64,000 bases of DNA from Rapidithrix thailandica (GTDB lineage: Bacteria; Bacteroidota; Bacteroidia; Cytophagales; Flammeovirgaceae): NCBI RefSeq assembly GCF_039710355.1, contig NZ_JBDKWZ010000010.1, positions 62,001 through 126,000 of the forward strand, in the 5' to 3' direction. The notes beneath the pieces are model-generated. The model had not been told where the DNA came from and ran no database searches. It saw only the letters and a program-made list of their open reading frames with translations. The position numbers and the translations under genes were made by a program. Positions within the stretch are counted from its first letter, which is position 1. Each line of letters starts with the position of its first letter. Shown in pieces: positions 1-9,550 of this stretch.

Positions 1-2470
1 CAATTAAGGAATCGATACTACTGCTGTCACTTTCCAATTCCAGGTTGCCATTCACCAGCAGTTTATTATAATTATTCTCCCCGATAATTTTGAGATTTAC
101 CCCATCTGCAATGATGTTGTGAAAACTTTGTTGGCCGGTGGTAAAGGTGAAATCATTGACTCCTTGACTATTGGAAAAAATGATGGTGGAGTTTTCAAAA
201 TTCCCCCGTACATCCTGGTTGATGGAAAATGCCTGGGTGATTGTCAACGTGCTATTCCGGAAGTTAAGATTTTGAGAAAGCCCGGAAGGAGCGGTAATAT
301 TTTCCAAAGCCAACTGAATACCTGAGCTGCTGAGGGTTCCGGCCAAAAGATTAACATTCTTTACTTTGGCATCACTTAAAATATTCCAGCTGCCTGTAGG
401 AGCATTGATTTGCAAGTTGATTTGTGCAAACACTTCATTGGGGATGGCTAAGCTATTGCTCTTAGAGGTTTGTCCCCGAAGTTCCACCGTCCCGTTGAGA
501 AAAGCGACTTTTTCACTTTCTATATTCACCGAGCCGTTAATATTCAGTGTATTGCCATTTAATTGGAACGTAGTATTTATATCCGGAAAAAAGTTTATAC
601 TATAACAGGACGCATTGGCCGGAAACGTAATTGTAGGGGTACTACTGCTGAATGAATTATTGTCAAAAAAGACCGGGTTTTGAATTCCCGGAAGACTTCC
701 AGCGGTTGTTCCACCACTACTCAACGACCAGTTGGCCGGATCGTTCCAGTTACCACCGCTTTTGCCAATCCAGTAGTAAGGGGTTAAATCAAGGTCCAGA
801 TTTTTGGAGGAAACAACCAAAGAGTAATCCTGTTTATTTCCGTCCAATTCACCTTTATGCGCTATCCGGATGATGTACAAACCTGGTTCCGGATCGTTAA
901 TTTCAATTTTCTCAACATTGTCGCGGGTATTGTCTCCTGGCTCTGCCGCTTTGCTGGGATTGATGGGGTCTAAGGTCCAAGGAAGAAACGTGTTCCCGTT
1001 TTGATCGAATACCTGGATGTCCAAGTCATTGACTAACAGTAAATCACTGGGGTTTAAGCCGGGAGGGGGAGGGGTGCCCGGTACATCCGTCCAGCTTAAG
1101 GTGACGGTAATGGGACTGGAACCGTCTGCCTGAAAGGGAATAAAAGAAACTTGTTGGTTGTTGAGTGTCGCTTCGTTGATTTGCACACTTTGATTGTCAT
1201 CTTGAGTAATCAGGTTAGCAGCCCGGTCGATACTCAACAGACCCCAACCTTGCTCATAATCGGGGCCGGGATTCAAGCCGGCTTCCCGGGCGGTATGAAT
1301 GGCCAAGGCCTTTAAGGTGGCGGATTTCATAAATTCCCCCCCATGGGTTTGAGCATAAAGTTGTTGTAAGAGAAGTAAGGAGCCCGTGACTGCCGGAGCG
1401 GCCATAGATGTGCCGGAGAGTAAACCGTACTGACCGTCTCCTTCGGCAATAGGAGAGAGAATATCCACACCGGCCGCTACGATATCAGGTTTGACGCGTC
1501 CGTCATCGGTAGGGCCCCAACTACTGAAAGTACTCATGATGACATCGTCCCGGGTTTCGTACCGTTCGGGAATGGTTTCCACGGCTCCTACGGTTAACAC
1601 ATTTTTTGCGACCGCTCCCGGACCCAGACAATCGTACGGCCCATCGGGAGGACGGCTGCCATCTCCTTCATCACTGCGGTCGTTGCCTGCCGCCCGGACG
1701 TGCAAGTAGTAAGGAGCGTTGAAAGCAAATTCATCCAGGTCTCGGCTTAACTCCGAATAATACCCAAAGCGGAAGTCCTCCGAAGCACCTGGGTCTCCCC
1801 GCCACTGCCATCCGCTTTCGGAGGCATTCCAACCTAACACCAAGCCATACGAATGGTTAGAGAGGAGTAAGGGCATATCTTCATTGGCCAGTTCATTGGC
1901 TAACTCTGCCATATCATCGCTAAAATCGTATAAAAATCCCTCCGCTTCGGGGGCCATTCCTTCCGCTTCTTTGTTTAACCCTGCGGAAAAGATGGTTCCG
2001 CTGACATGCGTTGAATGGTTACCGCCTAACCCTAAAGGCTCGCTGGAAATAGATCCCCGGGTTTCTACTCTCCCTTGGAATTCTTGGTGGGTTTCCCGGA
2101 AGTTGTCTCCGTCCCACACACCTGCCATCATGCCTTTGCCTGTCAGATTGAGACCTAAAGAGCTACCCGGACGGAGAAAGTCCAGGTTTAAGGTGAGAAT
2201 GGAGTTTTCATTAAAAGTTTTGTAATAATAGGGTAAGCCTTGTTCGGAAACCCATTGCAAAGCCATGACATTGCCGTTGAAGGAACTTTTGAGAGGCAAC
2301 CGGTTCGCTTTGGCAAAGGTCGTTGCCGCTTGTTTTCGGGCGAGAGACTGACTGGTAAGTGCTTGAGCTTTTTGTTTGAAATAGTGGAAGTTGGTTTCCT
2401 TTTTCCAGGATTGAGCCCAAAGTGGGTGGGCGAACAGTAGGATAAGGCTGATGAAAGTCCAGGTCTTCAT
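1..2470 (-). CDS. Secreted subtilisin-like serine protease (S8), C-terminus cut by window edge
   Basis: The frame stays open from an ATG at 2470 to the left edge, giving 823 residues with no stop. Residues 1-20 are a signal peptide ending in LWAQ. The S8 catalytic triad is readable: Asp120 in GVWDGDN, His152 in GGNHSTHVSGT and Ser355 in LSGTSMAAP. A beta-rich pre-C-terminal region follows. From about residue 570 there is a WIGKSGGNWNDPANWS-type segment common in large Cytophagales surface proteins, then beta-solenoid-like sequence up to the edge. A type IX sorting domain may lie beyond the edge but cannot be seen. It starts 9 bp after the lipoprotein at 2480-2968 and is the last visible gene of the susC operon, so it probably digests protein outside the cell for import by the SusC/SusD pair. 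The S8 family call is firm; the substrate is inferred. Confidence 0.93.
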   Translation of the reverse strand, partial: MKTWTFISLILLFAHPLWAQSWKKETNFHYFKQKAQALTSQSLARKQAATTFAKANRLPLKSSFNGNVMALQWVSEQGLPYYYKTFNENSILTLNLDFLRPGSSLGLNLTGKGMMAGVWDGDNFRETHQEFQGRVETRGSISSEPLGLGGNHSTHVSGTIFSAGLNKEAEGMAPEAEGFLYDFSDDMAELANELANEDMPLLLSNHSYGLVLGWNASESGWQWRGDPGASEDFRFGYYSELSRDLDEFAFNAPYYLHVRAAGNDRSDEGDGSRPPDGPYDCLGPGAVAKNVLTVGAVETIPERYETRDDVIMSTFSSWGPTDDGRVKPDIVAAGVDILSPIAEGDGQYGLLSGTSMAAPAVTGSLLLLQQLYAQTHGGEFMKSATLKALAIHTAREAGLNPGPDYEQGWGLLSIDRAANLITQDDNQSVQINEATLNNQQVSFIPFQADGSSPITVTLSWTDVPGTPPPPGLNPSDLLLVNDLDIQVFDQNGNTFLPWTLDPINPSKAAEPGDNTRDNVEKIEINDPEPGLYIIRIAHKGELDGNKQDYSLVVSSKNLDLDLTPYYWIGKSGGNWNDPANWSLSSGGTTAGSLPGIQNPVFFDNNSFSSSTPTITFPANASCYSINFFPDINTTFQLNGNTLNINGSVNIESEKVAFLNGTVELRGQTSKSNSLAIPNEVFAQINLQINAPTGSWNILSDAKVKNVNLLAGTLSSSGIQLALENITAPSGLSQNLNFRNSTLTITQAFSINQDVRGNFENSTIIFSNSQGVNDFTFTTGQQSFHNIIADGVNLKIIGENNYNKLLVNGNLELESDSSSIDSLI

Positions 2471-2479
2471 AGTCAATGC

Positions 2480-2968
2480 TTAATTTGCGAGTGCTTTGAA
2501 TGTATACATGATAAATCCAGGTTCGTAAATCGGTATATCGGAATTGGAAATGTCAAATGCCGGAGTAAGTTTGAAGCCAAACTTAAACGTGGTGGGCTGT
2601 ATCTCCCGGACTTCATAATCAATTCCTCCGAGGGTAAATTGCCCGCTGGTATTGTCGAAGGACCAGACTGTAACAATGGGTTCCGAGCTTCCGCAAAAGT
2701 GGTCGGAAATAATCAGTTCCCGGTTTTGCTTCACAAATGTGAGGGTACCCGTCAGAAAACAATCCGGTTGAAGGTTGATTTCCCCAAAATCTTCCACATC
2801 GAAGATAAAGACGGCCGCTTCTATTGTCCAGGATTTTTGCGTACCGCCTGTCAGGACATCCGAGTAAGTGGCCGGAGTGACATCCGGGTCTTCGGAACAG
2901 CCGGACCATAGCAAGCTGCACAGGCAGCAGAAAGTGTATATTTTTAGATGTTTGAAAGTCATAATCAA
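2480..2968 (-). CDS. Lipoprotein of unknown function in the susCD operon
   Basis: This 162-residue protein has a short hydrophobic N-terminus ending in a lipobox (LLWSGC, Cys24), so it should be a lipid-anchored envelope protein. The mature part is beta-rich and of a type common downstream of SusD: a motif around WTIEAAVF, then DCFLTGTLTF and a WSFDNTSGQFTLGG segment like those of small lipocalin-like Bacteroidota lipoproteins. A second ATG two codons in (Met3) may be the true start. It lies 45 bp after the preceding lipoprotein and 9 bp before the S8 protease, so the genes are almost certainly co-transcribed. No enzymatic motif is visible. It may be an accessory substrate-binding protein of the uptake system. 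Confidence 0.82.
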   Translation of the reverse strand: MIMTFKHLKIYTFCCLCSLLWSGCSEDPDVTPATYSDVLTGGTQKSWTIEAAVFIFDVEDFGEINLQPDCFLTGTLTFVKQNRELIISDHFCGSSEPIVTVWSFDNTSGQFTLGGIDYEVREIQPTTFKFGFKLTPAFDISNSDIPIYEPGFIMYTFKALAN

Positions 2969-3013
2969 GCAGGGTTAAGAAGGTAATGGTTGAGATAGCA
3001 ATCAAAGTTGCGC

Positions 3014-3856
3014 TTATTCCTCCTGAATCGTAGCGACAAGCACCCAATTGACACTTCCCAGGCGGTCGAGGTTATAGGTAATGCGAAGGATGCCGCTTTC
3101 TTCGTCAAAAGTGCCGTGGCGGAGAGAGCGGACATTACCCAAGTTTTCACTTCCTCCCGATACGGCCTGTTCAGGGATGAAAACCTGTTTGGAACAAAGG
3201 TCTAAGTTGGCAAATATACTGGCTCCCTCAATGCCAGCGAAATTGGTGATGCGGATGCGGTTGTTAAAGTCAAAGTCCACATCCACTTGAAATTCGTGTG
3301 TGCGGGCTTCTACCGTGGTGTCGTTTTCTACGGTTTCTTCCGCTTCCCATAGGCCATTCATTTTGCGCAAATCCGCCAGGCAATCATCGTCCTGAAGGGT
3401 GTAGCGCATGGTTTTTCCGATAATGCCGTTCAGTCCCCGGCCTTTCTCCAAACCGTTATTGACACCGGTGATGTTGAAGAGGATTTCCCGGTCGCCATCC
3501 CTTTCCTGATTGTTGAGCGGAACAAAGTATAAATAAGCGAAGCTTTCGTTGGGAGGAATGACCAACTTTTGTGATTCGGGCTCTATCAAAATATAATCTT
3601 CCCCTTCTTTGGCATCTCCGAGCATCTCAAAGGTTATTTCGGTATTATCGGACATTTGAGGGCCCACCAGATGCACAGATACTCGAGTGGCCAGGTTTTG
3701 ATTTTCAGTAAAGGGGTAATTGTAATTTTCCAATACACTGCCTTCCATTTCGGTAAACCGGACATGATACGGTCCCTCGAAGAGTGTTTCTTCTTCCTCA
3801 CAGGAAAATAAAAAGCCTAAGCTGGTGAGAAGTATCCAAAATGATAAGTTTTTCAT
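3014..3856 (-). CDS. SusE-position lipoprotein, Calx-beta/DUF4843-like
   Basis: This is a 280-residue lipoprotein with a clear lipobox (FLFSC, Cys19) followed by acidic residues (EEEET), a pattern that in Bacteroidota favours export to the cell surface. Residues about 30-155 read like a Calx-beta/DUF4843 domain (HVRFTEMEGSV, then TEITFEMLGDAKEGEDYI and PPNESFAYLYFVPL). This is the fold often found in the lipoprotein directly after SusD. The C-terminal half has a separate beta-rich region beginning near LRKMNGLWEAEE. The gene starts 28 bp downstream of susD. It probably binds ligand or supports the SusCD complex. The family name is tentative; the lipoprotein nature and operon membership are directly visible. 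Confidence 0.85.
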   Translation of the reverse strand: MKNLSFWILLTSLGFLFSCEEEETLFEGPYHVRFTEMEGSVLENYNYPFTENQNLATRVSVHLVGPQMSDNTEITFEMLGDAKEGEDYILIEPESQKLVIPPNESFAYLYFVPLNNQERDGDREILFNITGVNNGLEKGRGLNGIIGKTMRYTLQDDDCLADLRKMNGLWEAEETVENDTTVEARTHEFQVDVDFDFNNRIRITNFAGIEGASIFANLDLCSKQVFIPEQAVSGGSENLGNVRSLRHGTFDEESGILRITYNLDRLGSVNWVLVATIQEE

Positions 3857-3884
3857 TGGTTGAAATTTGAGTAATGGTATTGAA

Positions 3885-5258
3885 TTAATAACCTGGGTTT
3901 TGATCTCCTGCCAAAGCAGGATTATTGGAGATTTCCCGTTGGGGCACAGGCCAAAGTTTGTTTTTTACAGTCCAGTTAGAGGTGACGGCACTCATCACCG
4001 CATCATCGCGATTCGTTCGTTTCAAATCATACCAACGATGTCCTTCAAAGGCCAATTCAACCCTGCGCTCTTCTTCAATGGCGGTTAACAAGCGGTTTTT
4101 ATTGTCGAGGTTCAAGGCAGGGACCCCTGCCCGGTTGCGGATGCGGTTGAGGTCGGAAAGCCCCCCTTGTAGCTTGTTTTGTTGTGCCCGGGCTTCGGCA
4201 CGAATCAGGTAAATTTCCGCTAAACGGATGACCTGAACATTGTCAAAAGGTCCGTACCGGGTGACGGTCCAGCCATTGTCATTACCTACTGCCAAGGCCG
4301 CATCAAACTCAATCATTTGGCTGCGGCTTCCGCCATTGCTTTGCAACTCGAAGATGATTTCGTTTCGGGGGATGATTTCCCTCCGGCTCTCGAAAAGGTT
4401 GTTGAGGCCGAAGTTGGTAGAGGTGCCGGGGTTGTCATTTGCACTGTAGACGACTTCTAAGATGGATTCATCACTAAAGTCACTGAGTACATCCACAAAA
4501 TTACTTTCCAAATTGTAGTTGGCTGTGTTCTGTCCGTTGATGATTTCGGAGGCATACTGTTCTGCCTTTGTCCAATCTTGCCGGTACAAATAGTAACGGG
4601 CCAAGAGGGCTTTGACCGCCCCATTGCTGAGCATTCCACTGTTATCCGGATCGGTGGGCAGTTTATTCAGTGCAAAGAGTAAATCTTCTTCAACAAACTG
4701 TAAAACCTCATTGGCGGGCGTTCTGGGTATTTCGCTGTTGGCCTCCACATCGGTGCTGGTGACCAAGGGCAAATCTCCATAAGTATTGACGCCTGCGAAA
4801 TAGCCATAAGCCCGGAAAAAGCGAGCCGTAGCAAGGAATTCATTCAACAAGCTTTCCGGGATGTCATCCAATTGCGGTAAGCCTTCTATCAGGAAGTTTA
4901 CAGTAAACATCATTCCGTACATCGTTCCCCATAAGGCTGAAGCCGAGCCGTTGGAGGCTGACATATTGAAGGTGCCGATTTCAATGTATTGTGTAAAAGT
5001 GCCGTTATGCCGTAAATTATCGGCACTCATGTCTCCTGCAATGATGTTAATGGCACTCAGGTTGGCAAAATTCCGATACAAACCATTGACCACATTGAAG
5101 GCCGAACCGACATCCTTAAGCACCAAGTCATCCGTGATTCGGTCTACGGGTTTGGGCTCCAATACACTTTCTTCGCAAGCAAAGTTGCCACAGAGTAAAG
5201 CGCCTATCAGGGGCAGTTGAATGGTAAATTGTCGAAATAAAGTAAATACGTTTTTCAT
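3885..5258 (-). CDS. SusD/RagB-family nutrient-binding lipoprotein
   Basis: This 457-residue protein has a lipobox near residue 28 (GNFAC) and the SusD layout: an N-terminal helical/TPR half (VLKDVGSAFNVVNGLYRN, then ARFFRAYGYFAGVNTYGDLPLVT) and the typical C-terminal RagB/SusD block with EIYLIRAEARAQ, DLNRIRNRAGVPAL, EERRVELAFEGHRWYDLKR and a final PVPQREISNNPAL. These are near-diagnostic signatures. SusD proteins sit as a lid over the TonB-dependent SusC barrel and deliver substrate. The gene begins 25 bp after susC. With a protease as the last visible gene in the operon, a peptide ligand is more likely than a glycan. That is inference, since SusD specificity cannot be read from sequence alone. 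Confidence 0.97.
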   Translation of the reverse strand: MKNVFTLFRQFTIQLPLIGALLCGNFACEESVLEPKPVDRITDDLVLKDVGSAFNVVNGLYRNFANLSAINIIAGDMSADNLRHNGTFTQYIEIGTFNMSASNGSASALWGTMYGMMFTVNFLIEGLPQLDDIPESLLNEFLATARFFRAYGYFAGVNTYGDLPLVTSTDVEANSEIPRTPANEVLQFVEEDLLFALNKLPTDPDNSGMLSNGAVKALLARYYLYRQDWTKAEQYASEIINGQNTANYNLESNFVDVLSDFSDESILEVVYSANDNPGTSTNFGLNNLFESRREIIPRNEIIFELQSNGGSRSQMIEFDAALAVGNDNGWTVTRYGPFDNVQVIRLAEIYLIRAEARAQQNKLQGGLSDLNRIRNRAGVPALNLDNKNRLLTAIEEERRVELAFEGHRWYDLKRTNRDDAVMSAVTSNWTVKNKLWPVPQREISNNPALAGDQNPGY

Positions 5259-5283
5259 GGTTGAAAAAGAGCAAAGTCAAGAA

Positions 5284-8200
5284 TTACAATCCTATATTGA
5301 TTCCCACTAACAGCATTTTTACCGGAGGCAATGTGAAGAAATCCATTCCTTGAGAAGCCGTAGAGCCGTCAAACGTATTGACTTCGGGATCTACCCCGGA
5401 GTAATCACTCAAGGTAAATAAATTCGAAGCGGAGACGTATATCCGGGCATTGCTTAGCTTGTACCGGTCTACAAAGCCTTTTGGCAATGTGTAGCCCAGT
5501 GTGAGGGTTTTGAGACGCAGGTAGGAAGCATCTTCTACAAAACGGCTACTGAAACGGTTGTTAAAAGTGTTGTCTAATTCGTAACGGGGTACATCGGTAA
5601 TGTCTCCGGGCTTTTGCCAACGGTCCAAAGCTTTACGCACTTGGTTGGTTTCGATACTTTGGCCGGAGTTGAGCAAGTTGCTATTTGTGAAATTGATGAT
5701 TTGATTGCCATAAGAATATTGGAAAAAAACGGTAAGATCCAGCCCCTTGAAGTTGAAAGTACTGGTAAGACCTCCGGCAAAATCAGGTTGGGCATTTCCG
5801 ATGATTTGCCCGTCTTCTTCCGTAATTTGTCCGTCATTGTTAAAATCATCATAAATCGCGTCTCCTGTAGCGGGATCTACGCCCAAAAATTTCAATCCCC
5901 AAAAGGTACCCAAAGCTTGTCCGGGGGTTACGATATGCGTGCTATTGGTTGAAGTTTGGTAGCCGGAAAAAATAGGCTCATCGGTGGCCATCTCTTTCAC
6001 TTTATTCCGGTTGACGGATACATTCAAATTCAAATCCCAGGTTAAAGGAGTTTCGATGACCCGGGCATTGATTCCTAATTCAATACCCCTGTTGGTAACT
6101 TTTCCGATATTTCCTTGAATGGAACCGAAGCCGGTGGTCAATGGAAGGGTGACCCCGAACAACAGTTTGGACGTCTCCATATGATAAACATCCGTAGTGA
6201 CCGAAAGGCGCCCCTGATACAGAGACAGGTCAAAACCTACGTTCAGTTCAGCCGTGGATTCCCATTGTAATTCGGTATTGGCCAGGTTTACAGGTACTAC
6301 CGTAGGCAAATTATTATAAGCGGTGGAAGAAGCCCAAGCCTCCAAGAATTGGAAATTACCGATCCGCTCATTTCCCGTATAGCCAAAGCTGGCGCGGAGC
6401 TTTAATTCCTCAATAATTCTGTTGTTTTGCAAAAAGGGCTCTTCGCTGACTCGCCAACCCAAGGAGAATGCCGGAAAAAATCCATAACGCTTGTCACGAC
6501 CAAAACGAGACGAGCCATCGTAGCGGGCATTTAAGGTAAAGAGGTATTTATCTTTTAAACGGTAATTTACTTCGCTGAAGAAGGATACCAGGCCACTGTT
6601 CACTTTAAAGGAGGAACCTGAAAAGACAAGTCCAGCCGAAGTGAGGTAGGTAAAGTCATCGCTGGGGAAAAGAATTCCCTGTACATTGGACGACCGGCTG
6701 GTACGTTGTAGCATCTCAAATCCCGCCAGGAAGCTGAGTTGATGATCCTTGTTGATGGAGTAGTTGTAGGCCGCAGTGGTGGTGTTCATGAGGGTAGCGA
6801 ATTCGGAAGTGCTGTAAATCCCATAGCCTTGTCCGCCTACACTTTCCAAAAAACCTCCGATAGCCGTAGTGGAGGGTTCAAACTGGTCTTCTTGTACTTG
6901 ATTGTCATCAATGCTGAACTTGGTTTTGAAAACCAGATTACTGAGTGGTTCGTATTCGGCAAATATTCCGGCAACCAACTTGGTGGTATGGGTGTCGAAG
7001 CGGGGTTCGATGGCTTGTGCCAAGGGATTGAAATTGGGGAAGCCGGCATATCCTACATCCCCCGGGGCAATCAATCCTCCCCCTTCATCATAGGGACTAA
7101 ACCATGGCAAACTTTGTAAGGCTCCGGAATAGACACCATCTAAAAAATTATCACCTTTGATCCGTTTGTTGAGGGTACGGGCAGCACTAAGGTTCAAGCC
7201 GAAGCGCAATTTTTCACTGGCATTGTGGTCTAAAGTGGCGGTACCGGTAAAACGGGTGAATTGGTTATTATGAATTACCCCTTCTTCGTCCCGGTAGGAA
7301 CCACTCACGTAGAATTTGGTCATATTGCTCCCTCCCTGAGCCGAAAGTTGGTATTCTTGCAGGTAGGCTGTCCGGCTGACAGCATCTATCCAGTCAGTAT
7401 TCACTAAGTCGGTGACCCCTTTAACCCCGGCAATTTCGGGATTGTTTTCAGGGTTTTGATTGACAACTGCTTCTTGAAACAGGTCCAATAATTCCGTAGA
7501 GTTAAGCAAGTCCAGTTTGTCTACGGGTTCGATCATGCCGGCTTGCATCCGGAAATTGATTTTGGTTTTGTCCGTGCTTCCCCTTTTGGTAGTGATGACC
7601 ACCACACCGTTAGCAGCTCTGGAACCGTACATGGCTTTGGCCGAAGCATCTTTAAGTACTTCAATGGATTGAATATCATTGGGATTGAGAGTGGCCAAGG
7701 CGTTGTCTTGTTGCCCTCCGAAACTCCGGGAAGACAAGGCCCCGTCTTCAATCGGAATTCCGTCCAGAATAAATAGTGGGCGGTTAGAACCGGAGATAGA
7801 GGAGTTTCCCCGGATACGGACCATAATGCCCCCTCCCGGTGTACCGGAAGATTGCACCACTTGCACTCCGCTGGCTTGGCCTTGTAAAGCCTGATCGACT
7901 CCCATCAGGGGCATTTCCGCAAATTTCTCTGTGGCAACCGAAACGATGGATCCTGTAATGTTTTTCTTCTCTTTGGTTTGGTATCCGGTGATGACTACCT
8001 CTGTTAAGGTTTTGATATCTTCTTCCAGGGCTACATTGATGACCGGGCGGTTGTTTACCGGTATTTCTTGAGAGAGGTATCCTACAAAAGAAAAGATCAA
8101 GGCCTCGTCTTGAGGGGCAAGATTGATCTGATACTTTCCATCCAAATCGGTGATGGCTCCTACGGATTTTCCTTTAATGAGGACTGTTACGCCAATTAAA

Positions 8201-8307
8201 GGAGTTCCGTCTTCCGCAGAAGTAACGCGTCCGGTCACCGCTCTTTGTTGAGCGTGAAGGGTTGAAAGGAAGGCAAACACGAATACTAAGGGTAAAAGAT
8301 GCTTCAT
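5284..8307 (-). CDS. SusC/RagA-family TonB-linked outer-membrane transporter
   Basis: The protein has 1007 residues. A signal peptide (MKHLLPLVFVFAFLSTLHAQ) is followed by a carboxypeptidase-regulatory-like domain at about 21-100 (TGRVTSAEDGTPLIGVTVLIKG) and a TonB-box region with the SusC signature LTEVVITGYQ near residue 105. Then come the plug domain, with RIRGNSSISGSNRPLFILDG and ATLNPNDIQSIEVLKDASA, and a 22-strand-type barrel to the C-terminus. There is no N-terminal STN domain, so it is a plain transporter and not one that signals to an anti-sigma factor. It is the first gene of the operon that ends with the S8 protease. It imports substrate across the outer membrane using TonB energy; oligopeptides are my guess from context. 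Confidence 0.97.
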   Translation of the reverse strand: MKHLLPLVFVFAFLSTLHAQQRAVTGRVTSAEDGTPLIGVTVLIKGKSVGAITDLDGKYQINLAPQDEALIFSFVGYLSQEIPVNNRPVINVALEEDIKTLTEVVITGYQTKEKKNITGSIVSVATEKFAEMPLMGVDQALQGQASGVQVVQSSGTPGGGIMVRIRGNSSISGSNRPLFILDGIPIEDGALSSRSFGGQQDNALATLNPNDIQSIEVLKDASAKAMYGSRAANGVVVITTKRGSTDKTKINFRMQAGMIEPVDKLDLLNSTELLDLFQEAVVNQNPENNPEIAGVKGVTDLVNTDWIDAVSRTAYLQEYQLSAQGGSNMTKFYVSGSYRDEEGVIHNNQFTRFTGTATLDHNASEKLRFGLNLSAARTLNKRIKGDNFLDGVYSGALQSLPWFSPYDEGGGLIAPGDVGYAGFPNFNPLAQAIEPRFDTHTTKLVAGIFAEYEPLSNLVFKTKFSIDDNQVQEDQFEPSTTAIGGFLESVGGQGYGIYSTSEFATLMNTTTAAYNYSINKDHQLSFLAGFEMLQRTSRSSNVQGILFPSDDFTYLTSAGLVFSGSSFKVNSGLVSFFSEVNYRLKDKYLFTLNARYDGSSRFGRDKRYGFFPAFSLGWRVSEEPFLQNNRIIEELKLRASFGYTGNERIGNFQFLEAWASSTAYNNLPTVVPVNLANTELQWESTAELNVGFDLSLYQGRLSVTTDVYHMETSKLLFGVTLPLTTGFGSIQGNIGKVTNRGIELGINARVIETPLTWDLNLNVSVNRNKVKEMATDEPIFSGYQTSTNSTHIVTPGQALGTFWGLKFLGVDPATGDAIYDDFNNDGQITEEDGQIIGNAQPDFAGGLTSTFNFKGLDLTVFFQYSYGNQIINFTNSNLLNSGQSIETNQVRKALDRWQKPGDITDVPRYELDNTFNNRFSSRFVEDASYLRLKTLTLGYTLPKGFVDRYKLSNARIYVSASNLFTLSDYSGVDPEVNTFDGSTASQGMDFFTLPPVKMLLVGINIGL

Positions 8308-9550
8308 AGCATTTAATTCATCATCATGTCCATTAAACTAGAGATATAGTTTGCTAATGTTGTTGTTTGGTAAGGTCGTATCATTAGAGCCAAGTGGTGA
8401 GAGTTGAGCTCTATAACAATCCGTAAAAGCTAACTTCAGGGACACTAAAGTTTATCCGTTTTTGAATGCAGTGGTATGTTTGATGTTTTGATAAAGTTTG
8501 AAATCAACTGTTCCCGAATCAAGAAAGAATATAGGCCATCCATCCGGTGTTTTGCTGGGTATGGACTTTTTGAACAAATTGTAAATGATTTATACCCAAT
8601 AAATTAATTTGGAATTAGAGCATATTTAAAATTCGTTGCGGGACCACCCTTTTGCTGGTAAAAATTCTCAGTTCAGAGTTCTCAGAATGTGGCATTGAGG
8701 TTCCTGAAATGGGAGTTTTTAACCCAAAGAATGAAATTTAAACATGTTCTTAATGCTTTTGGCTTATTCTGTTTTTCAAGCTTTGTTTTTTTAAAAAACA
8801 TCACCCCTCAAGGGTCAGGTAATAAAGCCCCTATGTTGGCAATGGGGCGAAAATGTTCGACTTGTATGATTCTCTTAACTACTTGATAAAAAAGAAATTG
8901 GAAACTTGGAATAGAGCTTCCTTATCTTATTCAAATACATTTTAAAAAAGTAATTTCTAATCTACAAGCTTTTTGCAGTATTTTCTCTATTTAAACAAGC
9001 AATTCCCCAAAATTGATTTGCACTATTTTAAGCATTGTTATTATTGCTGCTTATGATGACCACATGAGAGACAGAATGCCGGGCCGTACAAAATATGATG
9101 ATGTTTCTATTCAATGTCTTCTTTAAGATAGGCAAAGTCAAAATCGTTAATTTCTTTGAATAAAAGCTAAAAAATCAAGGCCGGATAGTTAAACAATAAA
9201 AAAAGTTTAATATTTTAAGCATAACAAGTAGCCACCCATTAAGGATATCACTACACTACACAAGACTGAAACAGCATACGCTTTGGCATCTCGGGAAAGA
9301 ATGTGTCTTACTATGAAGGCAGTAGGACCGGTTCAAAGGCGTAGCTTCTGAAGAGTAGTTGAAAAAGCAAAGCAAGTGTTGAACCCTGAATTCAACAGGG
9401 GTTGAGGTGCATCAAATCCTCAACCTTCTGTAAAAAGGCCCACCCGTTGACAGCTTTGCCCAGGTAGTAAGAGATACACACTGAAAGTATCCGGAATAAC
9501 CTTCAATGTAGATATCAACGATTCTATCATTTTAAATAAATACTACAGTT
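8308..9550. other. 1.2-kb intergenic region, no convincing gene
   Basis: This AT-rich stretch separates the leftward susC operon from the rightward PKD lipoprotein, so it should contain both promoters. No frame has a convincing start, composition or motif. Between 9370 and 9430 there are two small inverted repeats, of which GTTGAGG/CCTCAAC with a 10-nt loop is perfect. On the minus strand around 9207-9330 a 40-codon open stretch encodes a hydrophobic segment, but it has no suitable start and is preceded by a stop. The part from about 9240 to 9500 is less AT-rich than its surroundings and could be a decayed gene or a structured RNA. Neither can be supported further here. Confidence 0.5.

Noticed and set aside
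2619..3047. 142-codon minus-strand frame overlapping two lipoprotein genes
   Set aside because: Runs across a gene junction in another frame; both lipoproteins have clear signal sequences.
8689..8886. 65-codon plus-strand frame in the long gap
   Set aside because: Phe-rich translation without motif; typical of AT-rich noncoding DNA.
9207..9330. Hydrophobic minus-strand stretch in the long gap
   Set aside because: Only 40 codons, preceded by a stop, no usable start; kept only as a possible remnant.
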